Under the pieces are notes generated by a model. That model saw only the letters and a list, made by a program, of their open reading frames with translations. It was not told the origin of the DNA and ran no database searches. The translations under genes and the position numbers were made by a program. A stretch of DNA of 64,000 nucleotides. Source: Collinsella aerofaciens. Lineage in GTDB: Bacteria; Actinomycetota; Coriobacteriia; Coriobacteriales; Coriobacteriaceae. Shown in pieces: positions 18,421-26,157 of this stretch. The stretch's first letter is position 1. Every line of letters begins with the position of its first letter. Location: assembly GCA_008671135.1 (NCBI GenBank), contig RQAP01000031.1, forward strand, positions 9,510 to 73,509, in the 5' to 3' direction.

Positions 18421-19554
18421 ATGGCAGACGTCGACAACAGGAACCGTAACCGCAGGTCCAACCGAGCGGGTCAGCCCAATCCCAAGCGCGAGGCCCGTGC
18501 CAAGGCCGCCGAGCGTCACGTGGCAACTGTGTCCGAAGCGTGCGCCAAGGATATCGAGCGTTCGCTTGCCGGTGTTCGCGAGTTTGACGGTATGCCTGCC
18601 GGCTTTGTCTCGGCGATGAAGGCCAAGGTTCAGAGTGCTGTGGCCACCGAAGAACAGGTTGCCGAGGAGTCTGAGGCCGCCGAGGCCGAGACCGCTGAGG
18701 TTGCGTCCGCCGAGACCGAGGTTACGGCCGAGCCTGCACACGCAGAGGAGGCCACGGAGACCGAGTCCGCGCCTGCCGCCGAGGAGCCCGCTCCGGTCCT
18801 GCCCGAGGTCACCGTGCTCGACGCCTCTGCCACGCAGGCCATTCTGGATAACGGTCGTGGCTATGCGCAGTTCTGCGACATGGCCGTGCTCGCCTTTGCC
18901 TCGTTCACCAATCCGGGCGGTGGCTATATTCAGGGTTATCTGGGCCAGGAGGCCACGCTGTGCGCCGATTCGTATCTGTACAACGTTCTCGATAAGCAGC
19001 GCAAATGGTACGGCGAGAACCGTCGCCGCAACATCAACTGCGAGCTTTACCGAAACCGTGCGCTGGTGGTGCCTGCGGTGCGCTTCGACCGCAACCACGT
19101 GCATGCATACGCCGACGTGATCGTGGCCGCCGCGCCCAACGTTAAGCGCGCCCGCCAGGAGTATCGCGTGAGCGACGATGCTCTGCTGGATGCCCTGCGC
19201 GACCGCATTCGCTTTGTGCTTGCCATCTGCGACGAGCTAGGTCGCGAGAAGCTCGTGCTGGGCGCTTGGGGCTGCGACAACAACGGCTTTGACGCAGAGG
19301 CCGTGGCCGAGCTCTTCCGCAAGGAGCTCGCGTCGGGCGACTTTAAGGTCAAGCAAGTCTTCTTTGCCGTGCCTTCTACGCGCTGGGATGAGGATTTTGC
19401 CAAGTTCGAGCACGTGCTGGCAAACTTCCCCGAGCGCAACGAGGAGTCCTATGCCCAGGTTGCCGCTCGCGCTGCGGCAGCTCGCGCCGCCGAGCAGACC
19501 CAGGCTGCTACCGAGGATGATGAGGACGAGGACGATTGGCGCAAGTACCTGTAA
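18421..19554 (+). CDS. TIGR02452 family PARG-like protein with altered catalytic motif
   Basis: Homologue of microbial poly(ADP-ribose) glycohydrolase-type macrodomains. The N-terminal helical region (residues 1-65) is followed by an acidic Glu/Ala/Pro-rich linker (about 70-130), then the macrodomain. The ADP-ribose-binding motif is seen from residue 164 as NPGGGYIQGYLGQEATLC. In active PARGs the signature ends QEE and the second Glu is catalytic. Here the residues are Gln176-Glu177-Ala178, so the catalytic position appears to be Ala. Later motifs (VIVAAAPN, LVLGAWGCDNNGFD) are intact. The tail is acidic (DDEDEDDWRKYL). It may bind ADP-ribose without hydrolysing it. It is probably transcribed alone. 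Confidence 0.85.
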   Translation: MADVDNRNRNRRSNRAGQPNPKREARAKAAERHVATVSEACAKDIERSLAGVREFDGMPAGFVSAMKAKVQSAVATEEQVAEESEAAEAETAEVASAETEVTAEPAHAEEATETESAPAAEEPAPVLPEVTVLDASATQAILDNGRGYAQFCDMAVLAFASFTNPGGGYIQGYLGQEATLCADSYLYNVLDKQRKWYGENRRRNINCELYRNRALVVPAVRFDRNHVHAYADVIVAAAPNVKRARQEYRVSDDALLDALRDRIRFVLAICDELGREKLVLGAWGCDNNGFDAEAVAELFRKELASGDFKVKQVFFAVPSTRWDEDFAKFEHVLANFPERNEESYAQVAARAAAARAAEQTQAATEDDEDEDDWRKYL

Positions 19555-19632
19555 TCGGTACGTCCTGACAGATAGGTCGAGCCGGCGGGAGAGGCTGCTT
19601 CCGTCGGCTTTTTACTGAGCGAGGGGCTTACG

Positions 19633-20292
19633 ATGAAAAACGTTCTATGCTTTGGCGACAGCAACACCTATGGTTACGATCCGGCGGGCATGCGCGACGG
19701 CACCGCGGTGCGCTATGCGCAGGATGTGCGCTGGTGCGGCGTGGCCCAACGTGACTTAGGCGAGGGCTGGCATGTAATTGAAGAAGGCCTCAACGGCCGC
19801 ACGACGGTACGCGACGACATGTGCCATCTGGACACCAATCTTAACGGCATCCGCGCACTTCCGATGCTGCTCGAGGCCCATAAGCCGCTGGACGCCATTG
19901 TGATCATGCTGGGCACCAACGACTGTAAGACGGTCTTTAACGTGACAGCTTCCGATATCGCCCGTGGCGCCATGGCGCTGATTCGCGCCGTCCGCGCGTT
20001 TCCGTGGACCGACGCTGCGCCTTGTCCACGCATTCTGCTGATGGCGCCTATCAAGATTAAGCCGCAGATCGCCGACGTATATATGACCGATTTTGACGAG
20101 CATTCCGTAGAAGCCTCGGAACATTTTGGTGAGTACTACGCGCATGTGGCTGAGCAGTTTGGCTGCGACTTTTTGAATGCAGCCGACTTTGCCGAGCCGG
20201 GCGATATCGACTATCTGCATATGATGCCCGAAAGCCATGAGAGCCTGGGTCACGCCGTGGCGGCCAAGCTCCAAGAGATGCTCGGAGAGTAG
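19633..20292 (+). CDS. SGNH/GDSL hydrolase (arylesterase-like)
   Basis: Serine esterase or lipase of the SGNH fold, cytoplasmic by lack of a signal peptide. The blocks are in order: FGDSNTYGYDP with the nucleophile Ser at residue 10, the oxyanion Gly in EGLNGRTT, LGTNDCK with the catalytic Asn, and the C-terminal Asp-Xaa-Xaa-His in DYLHMMPESH. Its 219 residues match arylesterase-type members of this group. The substrate is unknown. It is convergent with thiD, and the space between the two is filled by the tandem palindrome array. Confidence 0.9.
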   Translation: MKNVLCFGDSNTYGYDPAGMRDGTAVRYAQDVRWCGVAQRDLGEGWHVIEEGLNGRTTVRDDMCHLDTNLNGIRALPMLLEAHKPLDAIVIMLGTNDCKTVFNVTASDIARGAMALIRAVRAFPWTDAAPCPRILLMAPIKIKPQIADVYMTDFDEHSVEASEHFGEYYAHVAEQFGCDFLNAADFAEPGDIDYLHMMPESHESLGHAVAAKLQEMLGE

Positions 20293-20304
20293 CGCGACCC
20301 CAAA

Positions 20305-20331
20305 CCACCACAGAAGTTCCCCTTGTGGTGG
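20305..20331 (+). terminator. Hairpin after the SGNH hydrolase gene
   Basis: A perfect 8-bp stem (CCACCACA with TGTGGTGG) is followed by a modest T-rich tail (CTTGTTTCG). A related hairpin bounds the other side of the array at 20577. Confidence 0.6.
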
Positions 20332-20347
20332 CTTGTTTCGTTGCTTT

Positions 20348-20565
20348 GTCTCGATCTGTGACAGTTGTAAGGCCGAAAACGGGCTAGATGTTACAGATTA
20401 AGATTATTTAGGCCGATATCGGTCGTTTGTCTCGATCTGTAACATCTAGGGTCGATTTTGCCGAGTTACTGTTACAGATCGAGATTTTCTTCTCAGCGGA
20501 ATTTGAATGTCTCAATCTGTAACAGGTGGGTCGAAAAATGGGCTCTAACTGTTACAGATTGAGAT
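20348..20565. repeat. Tandem array of three 57-bp inverted-repeat units
   Basis: Each unit is a 16-nt left arm, a 25-nt spacer and a 16-nt right arm. Left arms start at 20348, 20429 and 20509 (for example GTCTCGATCTGTAACA). Right arms start at 20389, 20470 and 20550 (for example TGTTACAGATCGAGAT). Every unit spans exactly 57 nt, with periods of 81 and 80 nt. Spacers share a core resembling GGTCGAAAA-NGGCT. With its bounding hairpins the array fills the 332-bp gap between two convergent genes. No gene is visible in the gap. Confidence 0.9.
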
Positions 20566-20576
20566 ATATGCAGGAA

Positions 20577-20609
20577 CCACCGTAAAGGTGCTTGTCCCCT
20601 TTGCGGTGG
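20577..20609. terminator. Hairpin bounding the array on the thiD side
   Basis: Arms CCACCGTAAAGG and CCTTTGCGGTGG pair at 11 of 12 positions. It lies 16 bp beyond the thiD stop and could end thiD transcripts, although the T-run is poor. Confidence 0.5.
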
Positions 20610-20624
20610 CTTGGGCTGCGAATC

Positions 20625-21455
20625 TTAATACTGCCACATGTGGTTGACAGGGCCGGAGCCTTTGCCCATGTTCAGGCCGGCGGCCAGAGCGCCTGTCAGG
20701 TAGGCCTTGCCGGCATTGATGGCGTCGGCAAGATCCATGCCCTGCGCCAGCGCACAGGCGATGGCGGACGAGAGCGTGCAGCCGGTGCCGTGCGTGTTGT
20801 CGGTCTCAATACGCTTGTGGCGGAACCACGTGGTGAGCGGATCGCCTAGGTGGTTGCCCTCATCATCGAGCGGCGCGGGTTCGGCCAGTACGTCGTTGGC
20901 CTCGTTGACAAAATGCCCGCCCTTAACGAGGGACGCGCAGCCAAAGCGGCGGGTGAGGAGCATGGCAGCGTTTTGCTGGGTGCGCTCGGAATCGACCTCG
21001 TAGTCGAGCAGCGCCATGGCCTCGGGGATGTTGGGCGTGATGACGGTCGCCAGCGGGAACAGGCGACGCGTGAGCGCCTCAGCGGCATCTTCGGCAATGA
21101 GGCGGGCGCCCGAAGTGGCGACCATGACGGGATCGACGACGATATTTTGTGCGTTCCAGGCACTCAGGCGGTCGGCGATAACCTCGATAATCTCGGCAGA
21201 GGAAACCATGCCAATCTTGACGGCGTTGGGGCGGATATCGTCAAAAACGGCATCGATCTGCGCCGCGACAATATCCGGGGAGATGTTCTGCACGGCGGTG
21301 ACGCCCAGGGTGTTCTGTGCGGTGATGGCGGTGATGGCCGTCTCGGCATACAGGCGGTGCGCCGTGATGGTCTTGATGTCGGCCTGAATGCCGGCGCCAC
21401 CGCTGGAATCGGATCCTGCGATGGATAGAACGGCAGGTACCTTACTGCGATCCAT
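20625..21455 (-). CDS. thiD: Hydroxymethylpyrimidine kinase/phosphomethylpyrimidine kinase ThiD
   Basis: Phosphorylates HMP and HMP-phosphate to HMP-PP in thiamine synthesis. The 276-residue ribokinase-fold protein has the ThiD start VLSIAGSDSSGGAGIQADIKT, the substrate-region QNTLGV, DPVMVATSGARL, TPNIPEA and the catalytic DNTHGTGCTLSSAIACAL with its anion hole. GGGAG precedes the ATG. A GC-rich hairpin and a TATAAT-like box (21510-21505, minus strand) lie between thiC and thiD, so thiD may have its own promoter besides read-through from the riboswitch-controlled thiC. Confidence 0.95.
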   Translation of the reverse strand: MDRSKVPAVLSIAGSDSSGGAGIQADIKTITAHRLYAETAITAITAQNTLGVTAVQNISPDIVAAQIDAVFDDIRPNAVKIGMVSSAEIIEVIADRLSAWNAQNIVVDPVMVATSGARLIAEDAAEALTRRLFPLATVITPNIPEAMALLDYEVDSERTQQNAAMLLTRRFGCASLVKGGHFVNEANDVLAEPAPLDDEGNHLGDPLTTWFRHKRIETDNTHGTGCTLSSAIACALAQGMDLADAINAGKAYLTGALAAGLNMGKGSGPVNHMWQY

Positions 21456-21509
21456 GTTCGCTCCCTTGTTCGGTCGGAATCAAATGGGTCTATAAGCCAG
21501 CATTATAAA

Positions 21510-21542
21510 GATGCCCGGGCCGACTCTATGTCGAACCCGGGC
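21510..21542 (-). terminator. Hairpin after thiC
   Basis: Stem GCCCGGG/CCCGGGC (21513-21519 with 21536-21542) lies 96 bp after the thiC stop. On the minus strand it is followed by ATCTTTATAAT, a weak T tract that may also serve as the thiD -10 box. Confidence 0.5.
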
Positions 21543-21637
21543 GGGCGATGCAATCTTTACGCAAATGCAAGCAAATGTTCACACGTCAACAATTGACAGG
21601 CACCGGCTCGCCGCCAGAAGCGGCCGCGGCGACAGGG

Positions 21638-22972
21638 CTAGTCCTCCATGCCGAGGTCGATCGTGGTGCCCTCGAAGATCTTGTTGACGGTTCGGACGGC
21701 GCACATCTTGCCACACATGGTGCAAGTGCCCTCGGTGGCGGCGGGGGACTCCTCGTAGCGCTTCTTGCCCGTAACCGGGTCGAGCGCGCACTTCCACATG
21801 GCGTCCCAGTCGAGCTTGCGGCGTGCCTGGCCCATCCTGTCGTCCATGTCGCGGGCGTGGGGCACCTTCTTGGCGATATCGGCGGCGTGTGCGGCGATCT
21901 TGGTGGCCATGAGGCCGTCGAGCACATCCTGGGCGTTAGGCAGGCATAGGTGCTCGGCCGGTGTCACGTAGCACAGGAAGTCGGCACCGGAGCTGGCGGA
22001 GATGGCGCCGCCGATGGCGGCGGTGATGTGGTCGTAACCCACGCCGATATCGGTCACCAGCGGTCCGAGCACATAGAACGGAGCATTGTGGCACAGGCGC
22101 TTCTGCAGTTTCATGTTGGCGGCGATCTCGTCGAGCGCCATGTGACCCGGGCCCTCGACCATGACCTGGACGCCGGCGGCCCAAGCGCGCTTGCACAGCT
22201 TGCCCAGCTCGATCATCTCAGCGGTCTCGGTGGCGTCGTTGGAGTCGTAGAGACAGCCCGGGCGGCAGGAGTCGCCGAGCGAAATCGTCACGTCGTACTC
22301 GTGGCAAATCTCGAGCAACTCGTCGTAGAACTCATAGAACGGGTTCTCGTTACCGGTGACCTCCATCCAGCCAAACAGCAGTGAACCGCCGCGGCTCACG
22401 ATGTTCATCAGGCGGCCGGTCTCCTTAAAAGTCTTGGTGACCGACTTGTTGATGCCGCAGTGGATGGTCATAAAGTCCACGCCGTCCTCGGCGTGCGCGC
22501 GCACGACCTCGAACAGGTCGTCCTTGGTGAGCTTGACCAGCGGCTTTTCCATGTAGCCGATGGCGTCGTACATGGGGACGGTGCCCACCATGAGCGGCGT
22601 CTCGTCGATGAGCTGCTGGCGGAACTGGCGCGTCTTGCCCGAGTTGGAGAGGTCCATGATGGCGTCGGCGCCGTAGTCCTCGGCGATCTTGACCTTCTTC
22701 CATTCCTCGGCGGCATCGGCCTTGTCGCCCGAGATGCCCAAGTTCACGTTGACCTTGGTGGACAGGCCCTCACCGACACCAAAGGCGCGCATGCCTTTTT
22801 TGATGTGCACGATGTTGGCGGGAATGGCGATACGGCCGTCGGCCACGCGCTCGCGGATGTACTCGGGGTCGCGATGCTCGCGCTCGGCGACTTCCTTCAT
22901 CTGCGGCGTGATCTGCCCGGCACGGGCGAAGTCGATTTGCGTGACGAGCTTGGGCTCGGTCTGTGTGCTCAT
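21638..22972 (-). CDS. thiC: Phosphomethylpyrimidine synthase ThiC
   Basis: Radical SAM enzyme that rearranges aminoimidazole ribotide to HMP-phosphate. The 444-residue protein is of the short ThiC type. Visible motifs are MDLSNSGKTRQ, FMTIHCGINKS, SLGDSCRPGCLYDSND, MVEGPGHMALDEI and the TDIGVGYDHIT stretch. The C-terminal cluster-binding motif is CTMCGKMC, a Cys-x2-Cys-x3-Cys spacing as opposed to the x2-x4 of the E. coli enzyme. I chose the ATG at 22972 because GGGAG lies at good distance. An in-frame ATG at 22996 lies inside the riboswitch. Confidence 0.96.
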   Translation of the reverse strand: MSTQTEPKLVTQIDFARAGQITPQMKEVAEREHRDPEYIRERVADGRIAIPANIVHIKKGMRAFGVGEGLSTKVNVNLGISGDKADAAEEWKKVKIAEDYGADAIMDLSNSGKTRQFRQQLIDETPLMVGTVPMYDAIGYMEKPLVKLTKDDLFEVVRAHAEDGVDFMTIHCGINKSVTKTFKETGRLMNIVSRGGSLLFGWMEVTGNENPFYEFYDELLEICHEYDVTISLGDSCRPGCLYDSNDATETAEMIELGKLCKRAWAAGVQVMVEGPGHMALDEIAANMKLQKRLCHNAPFYVLGPLVTDIGVGYDHITAAIGGAISASSGADFLCYVTPAEHLCLPNAQDVLDGLMATKIAAHAADIAKKVPHARDMDDRMGQARRKLDWDAMWKCALDPVTGKKRYEESPAATEGTCTMCGKMCAVRTVNKIFEGTTIDLGMED

Positions 22973-22981
22973 TGGCACGGC

Positions 22982-23071
22982 TCCCTTCGTTGGCATTACC
23001 CATATCAGGTTTGCGGGTCAGGGCGGGCGCGCCCAGTCTCAGCCTGCCGTCTTGTCCTGCAAGCTCCCCGT
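22982..23071 (-). promoter_or_regulatory. TPP riboswitch (THI element) upstream of thiC
   Basis: Read on the minus strand, the conserved pieces appear in order: CGGGGAGCTTG near the 5' end, GGCTGAGA, then GACCC, ACCTGATATGGGTAATGCCA and CGAAGGGA. The last piece overlaps the thiC ribosome site region, so TPP binding most probably represses translation start. The variable P3 extension (GGGCGCGCCC) is also visible. This is a close match to the known THI-box consensus. Confidence 0.95.
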
Positions 23072-23143
23072 TTATGTAATGGGCTCAAGTATAGCTCGAA
23101 TGGGTACGATTGGCCTAACGAGCGTGCCTGTGGGGAGGCGTAC

Positions 23144-23659
23144 ATGGAAGACAAGCATCTATATCGAGAGACACAATGGGATGTATCGGCCGAGGAAAGC
23201 CGTGCGCACCATGGGTTGGTCGCGATTGGTTTTGCGGTGCTTGCCGTGCTGGTGATTGCCTTTTGTATCTGGACGTTTGGTGGTCGCGGCGGCGCTGCAT
23301 GGGAGTTCGAGGCCGACGATGCCCTGCCGATCATGACAGTGAAGGTTACGGGCGGCAATACCGTTGCCGCGCCGGGCGACTATTGGTATCCGCGCGACGA
23401 GTTTGTGCAGCTGCAGCTGAGCGGCGGGTCTATTCCGGGCGAAGAAATCGAACGCGTGACGTTTGATGCGACGCTCAAAACGCTGACGGTGAAGCTCAAA
23501 GATCAAGGGGACGTGCCCACGACCATGGACATTGCGCTGACGGAATGGCGCTTGGAGCCCCCGGCGGGCGCTGCGGTATCCGAGGTGGAGCACGTTAAGA
23601 TTACCTACCAAGATGGCTCGACGAGCGAGATTGCAAAGGCCGATGGCTTGGCGGAGTAA
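23144..23659 (+). CDS. Membrane-anchored hypothetical protein
   Basis: I do not recognise a family. The 171-residue protein has a soluble N terminus of about 25 residues, one membrane helix (LVAIGFAVLAVLVIAFCIWTF), then an extracytoplasmic domain that looks beta-rich (LPIMTVKVTGGNTVAAPGDY and TLKTLTVKLKDQG). GGGGAGG precedes the ATG. It is transcribed divergently from the thiC riboswitch and converges on yaaA. No other topology clue or lipobox is present. Confidence 0.75.
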   Translation: MEDKHLYRETQWDVSAEESRAHHGLVAIGFAVLAVLVIAFCIWTFGGRGGAAWEFEADDALPIMTVKVTGGNTVAAPGDYWYPRDEFVQLQLSGGSIPGEEIERVTFDATLKTLTVKLKDQGDVPTTMDIALTEWRLEPPAGAAVSEVEHVKITYQDGSTSEIAKADGLAE

Positions 23660-23682
23660 CGAGGTGTTTGGAAACGGCGGGT

Positions 23683-24492
23683 CTATTGTGCCTGCGCGTT
23701 CATGAAAACCAGGGTGTTTTTGTCTGAAAGCTCGGGGATGTGTCGATAGCCGATGTTGAATGCGGTAAGTTCGCTTGCATCCTCGAGCTTGTTTTCTGCC
23801 ATCCACCGCGCCATGGAGCCGCGCGCCTTTTTGCTGGCGGTCGACCGTTGGATGGGCTTCCCGTTGCGGATACCCTCGCCAAAGAGGCATGTGACGGCCG
23901 TGGCGTCGCCCGCGAGGTGGGGCAGAACGGCTTTGGCATACTCTACGCTGGCGAGGTTGACGATCGTGGTGTTTGAGCCTGCCGGGGCGATAGCCCGCGC
24001 GAGCTTGTCGCTCCAAAACGCGTAGAGGTCTCGGGCATCGTCAACGGCGAGCTTCGCGCCCATCTCCAGCCGATACGGTTCGACGGCATGAAAGGGACGA
24101 ACGCACCCGTAGAGGCCGGAGAGGATCCACAGATGGTCTTGCAGCCATGCGAGCTGCGCGGAATCCATCACCTCGGGTGCCATGCTCTGGTATTGAATGC
24201 CGTGATAGGACATGACGGCAGGGGAGAGGTGGCGAGCGAGTGCGGGATTGTCGAGATCGCCGCTTTTCAGGATGGGCCCGAACTCATGCAGGGTGTTGAG
24301 GCAAGGCCCCAGCAGTTTGTCACTCACGTTCCACAGCGCCTGCAGGCCGCCGCTGCCTTCATTCCGCTCGATATCTAGCAGTGCGCGGTGGAGGCGAGCC
24401 GTCTCGCGCACAAAGGGTGGGATGCCCAGGACTTCAAAAGCATCTTGGGCCGCGCGCATCTGCTTGGCGGGCGAAATGATGACCTGCAGCAT
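23683..24492 (-). CDS. yaaA: YaaA/DUF328 peroxide stress response protein
   Basis: Member of the YaaA family, which in E. coli limits iron-dependent damage during peroxide stress and has a DNA-binding fold. The 269-residue protein starts MLQVIISPAKQM, and shows YHGIQYQSM, ILSGLYGCVRPFHAVEPYRLEMG, FWSDKLA, NLASVEYAKAV and the end motif TASKKARGSMARWM. The ATG at 24492 has AGGAG 5 nt upstream. It lies downstream of the M18 aminopeptidase, separated from it by a palindromic repeat that probably terminates the upstream transcript. Confidence 0.93.
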   Translation of the reverse strand: MLQVIISPAKQMRAAQDAFEVLGIPPFVRETARLHRALLDIERNEGSGGLQALWNVSDKLLGPCLNTLHEFGPILKSGDLDNPALARHLSPAVMSYHGIQYQSMAPEVMDSAQLAWLQDHLWILSGLYGCVRPFHAVEPYRLEMGAKLAVDDARDLYAFWSDKLARAIAPAGSNTTIVNLASVEYAKAVLPHLAGDATAVTCLFGEGIRNGKPIQRSTASKKARGSMARWMAENKLEDASELTAFNIGYRHIPELSDKNTLVFMNAQAQ

Positions 24493-24512
24493 GAACTCTC
24501 CTCTGCCAAAAA

Positions 24513-24581
24513 AAGTTGCGGTGGAATACGGTCTGTTTTGGCCGTTTATGGGCCAGTTTAGTCCGTATTTCACCGCAACTG
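24513..24581 (-). repeat. Palindromic repeat, AGTTGCGGTGAAATA family, copy 1 (doubles as terminator)
   Basis: Arms AGTTGCGGTGGAATACGG and CCGTATTTCACCGCAACT pair with one mismatch around a GC-rich inner hairpin (GGCC-GTTTATG-GGCC). On the minus strand the hairpin is followed by eight T residues, so this copy can terminate the M18 aminopeptidase transcript. The related copies at 45572, 62692 and 63965 lack that T-run. Confidence 0.9.
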
Positions 24582-24593
24582 ATGAAGGGTTGG

Positions 24594-25991
24594 TTAGGCT
24601 CGCTCGATGAAGGCCTTGTAGCCGCGGTAGGCCTCGTAGATATCGGCCTTGTTGGCGACCTCCCACAGGGCGTGCATGGACAGGACGGCAACGCCGGAGT
24701 CGATGACGTTCATGCCATACTTGGCCATAATGTAGGCAATGGTGCCGCCGCCGCCCGCGTTGACGCGACCGAGCTCACAGGTCTGGAAGTCCACGCCGGC
24801 CTCGTCCATGATGTCGCGGACGAGGGCCACGTACTCGGCATCGGCGTCGTTGGAGCCGCCCTTGCCGCGGCTGCCCGTGTACTTGTTAAAGCACAGGCCG
24901 CGACCCATAAAGGCCGCGTTCTTGGTCTCGAACTTGCCGGCATAGCCCGGGTCGAAGCCGGCGGACACGTCGGAGGAGAGCATGCGGCTGCGGGCGAGTG
25001 CGCGGCGCAGGGCCAGCGGGCTATCCTCGCCGGCGAGCGTCATGATCTCGGCGACGGTGTTCTCGAAGAAGCGGCTCGTCATACCGGTGGCACCCACGGA
25101 GCCGATCTCCTCCTTGTCGACGATGAGCGTGATGCTCGTGCGCTCCACGTTGGCGACGTCGATCTGGGCGAGCATGGAGGGGTAGGCGCAGACGCGATCG
25201 TCGTGGCCATAGCCCAAAATCATGGAGCGGTCGAGGCCCATGTCGCGGGCGGGGCCGGCGGGCACGACCTCGATCTCGGCGGAGAGGAAGTCCTCCTCCT
25301 CGACGTCGTACTGCTCCTTGAGGATGTCCAGGAACATCTGCTTGACGGGCTCCTTGGGGGCGTCCTTGTCGTCCCCATCGAACTTGACGGGACGACCGCC
25401 CACGATCACGTCGAGGATCTCGGCATCGACGGCGTCCTTGGCAGGCTTGGACATCTGCTCGCTCGAGAGGTGGATCAGCAGGTCGGAGATGGTAAAGACC
25501 GGGTCGTCCGCCTTGTCGCCGATATTGATGTCGACGGTGGTACCGTCCTTTTTGCAGATGACGCCCACGAGTGCGAGCGGGGAGGCTACCCAGTGGTAGC
25601 TCTTGACGCCGCCGTAGTAGTGCGTGTCGAGGTAGGCCATGTCGCCGGCCTCGAAGGCGGGATTCTGCTTAAGGTCCAGGCGCGGCGAGTCCACGTGGGC
25701 GCCCAGGATGTTAAAGCCCTGCTCGAGCGGGGCGGTGCCCAGGTTGACGAGCATAAGGTCCTTGCCGTGGTTGGCGGCGTACACCTTGTCGCCTGCCTTG
25801 AGCTCGCGGCCCTCGGCGATCACGGTCTCCAGGTCGACGTATCCCGCCTCCTCGGCCATCTTGATGCCGGTCTTGACGCACAGGCGCTCGGTCTTGTTCT
25901 CGCTCAAAAACTGCTTATAGCCGCGGCAAAGCTCCTCGAGCTCCTCGACTTGCTGTGGCGTGTACTTTTTCCATGCGCAGGGACGCTCCAT
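24594..25991 (-). CDS. M18 family metallo-aminopeptidase (aspartyl aminopeptidase-like)
   Basis: Cytoplasmic di-zinc exopeptidase that trims N-terminal residues, often acidic ones. The 465-residue protein carries the first zinc ligand in ILGAHVDSPRLDLK, then HYYGGVKSYHW, the catalytic pair IVDKEEIGSVGATGM, SSDVSAGFDP and the C-terminal His in VLSMHALWEVANKADI. The ATG at 25991 follows AAAGGAG. The frame extends about 590 bp further upstream, but that part is antisense to polA and has no start signal. It is divergent from polA with a 166-bp gap. Confidence 0.93.
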   Translation of the reverse strand: MERPCAWKKYTPQQVEELEELCRGYKQFLSENKTERLCVKTGIKMAEEAGYVDLETVIAEGRELKAGDKVYAANHGKDLMLVNLGTAPLEQGFNILGAHVDSPRLDLKQNPAFEAGDMAYLDTHYYGGVKSYHWVASPLALVGVICKKDGTTVDINIGDKADDPVFTISDLLIHLSSEQMSKPAKDAVDAEILDVIVGGRPVKFDGDDKDAPKEPVKQMFLDILKEQYDVEEEDFLSAEIEVVPAGPARDMGLDRSMILGYGHDDRVCAYPSMLAQIDVANVERTSITLIVDKEEIGSVGATGMTSRFFENTVAEIMTLAGEDSPLALRRALARSRMLSSDVSAGFDPGYAGKFETKNAAFMGRGLCFNKYTGSRGKGGSNDADAEYVALVRDIMDEAGVDFQTCELGRVNAGGGGTIAYIMAKYGMNVIDSGVAVLSMHALWEVANKADIYEAYRGYKAFIERA

Positions 25992-26157
25992 GACGCAGGC
26001 TCCTTTCGGATCGATCGTGCTGGTTGATGTACCGTGAGCCATCGTATCACGCGCGGGCCCGCGGCGGCAGGGAAGCCTGATGTGCGGTGGCCGCGGGGCG
26101 GGGAGCGTGTAAACTGGTGTGAGCAAACCGTGCCCAGCCCAAAGCGAGGTATTCAAT

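Noticed and set aside
20348..20565. CRISPR array
   Set aside because: Only three units; each is internally palindromic with related spacers, and no cas genes are present. A CRISPR has unique spacers of similar length between direct repeats.
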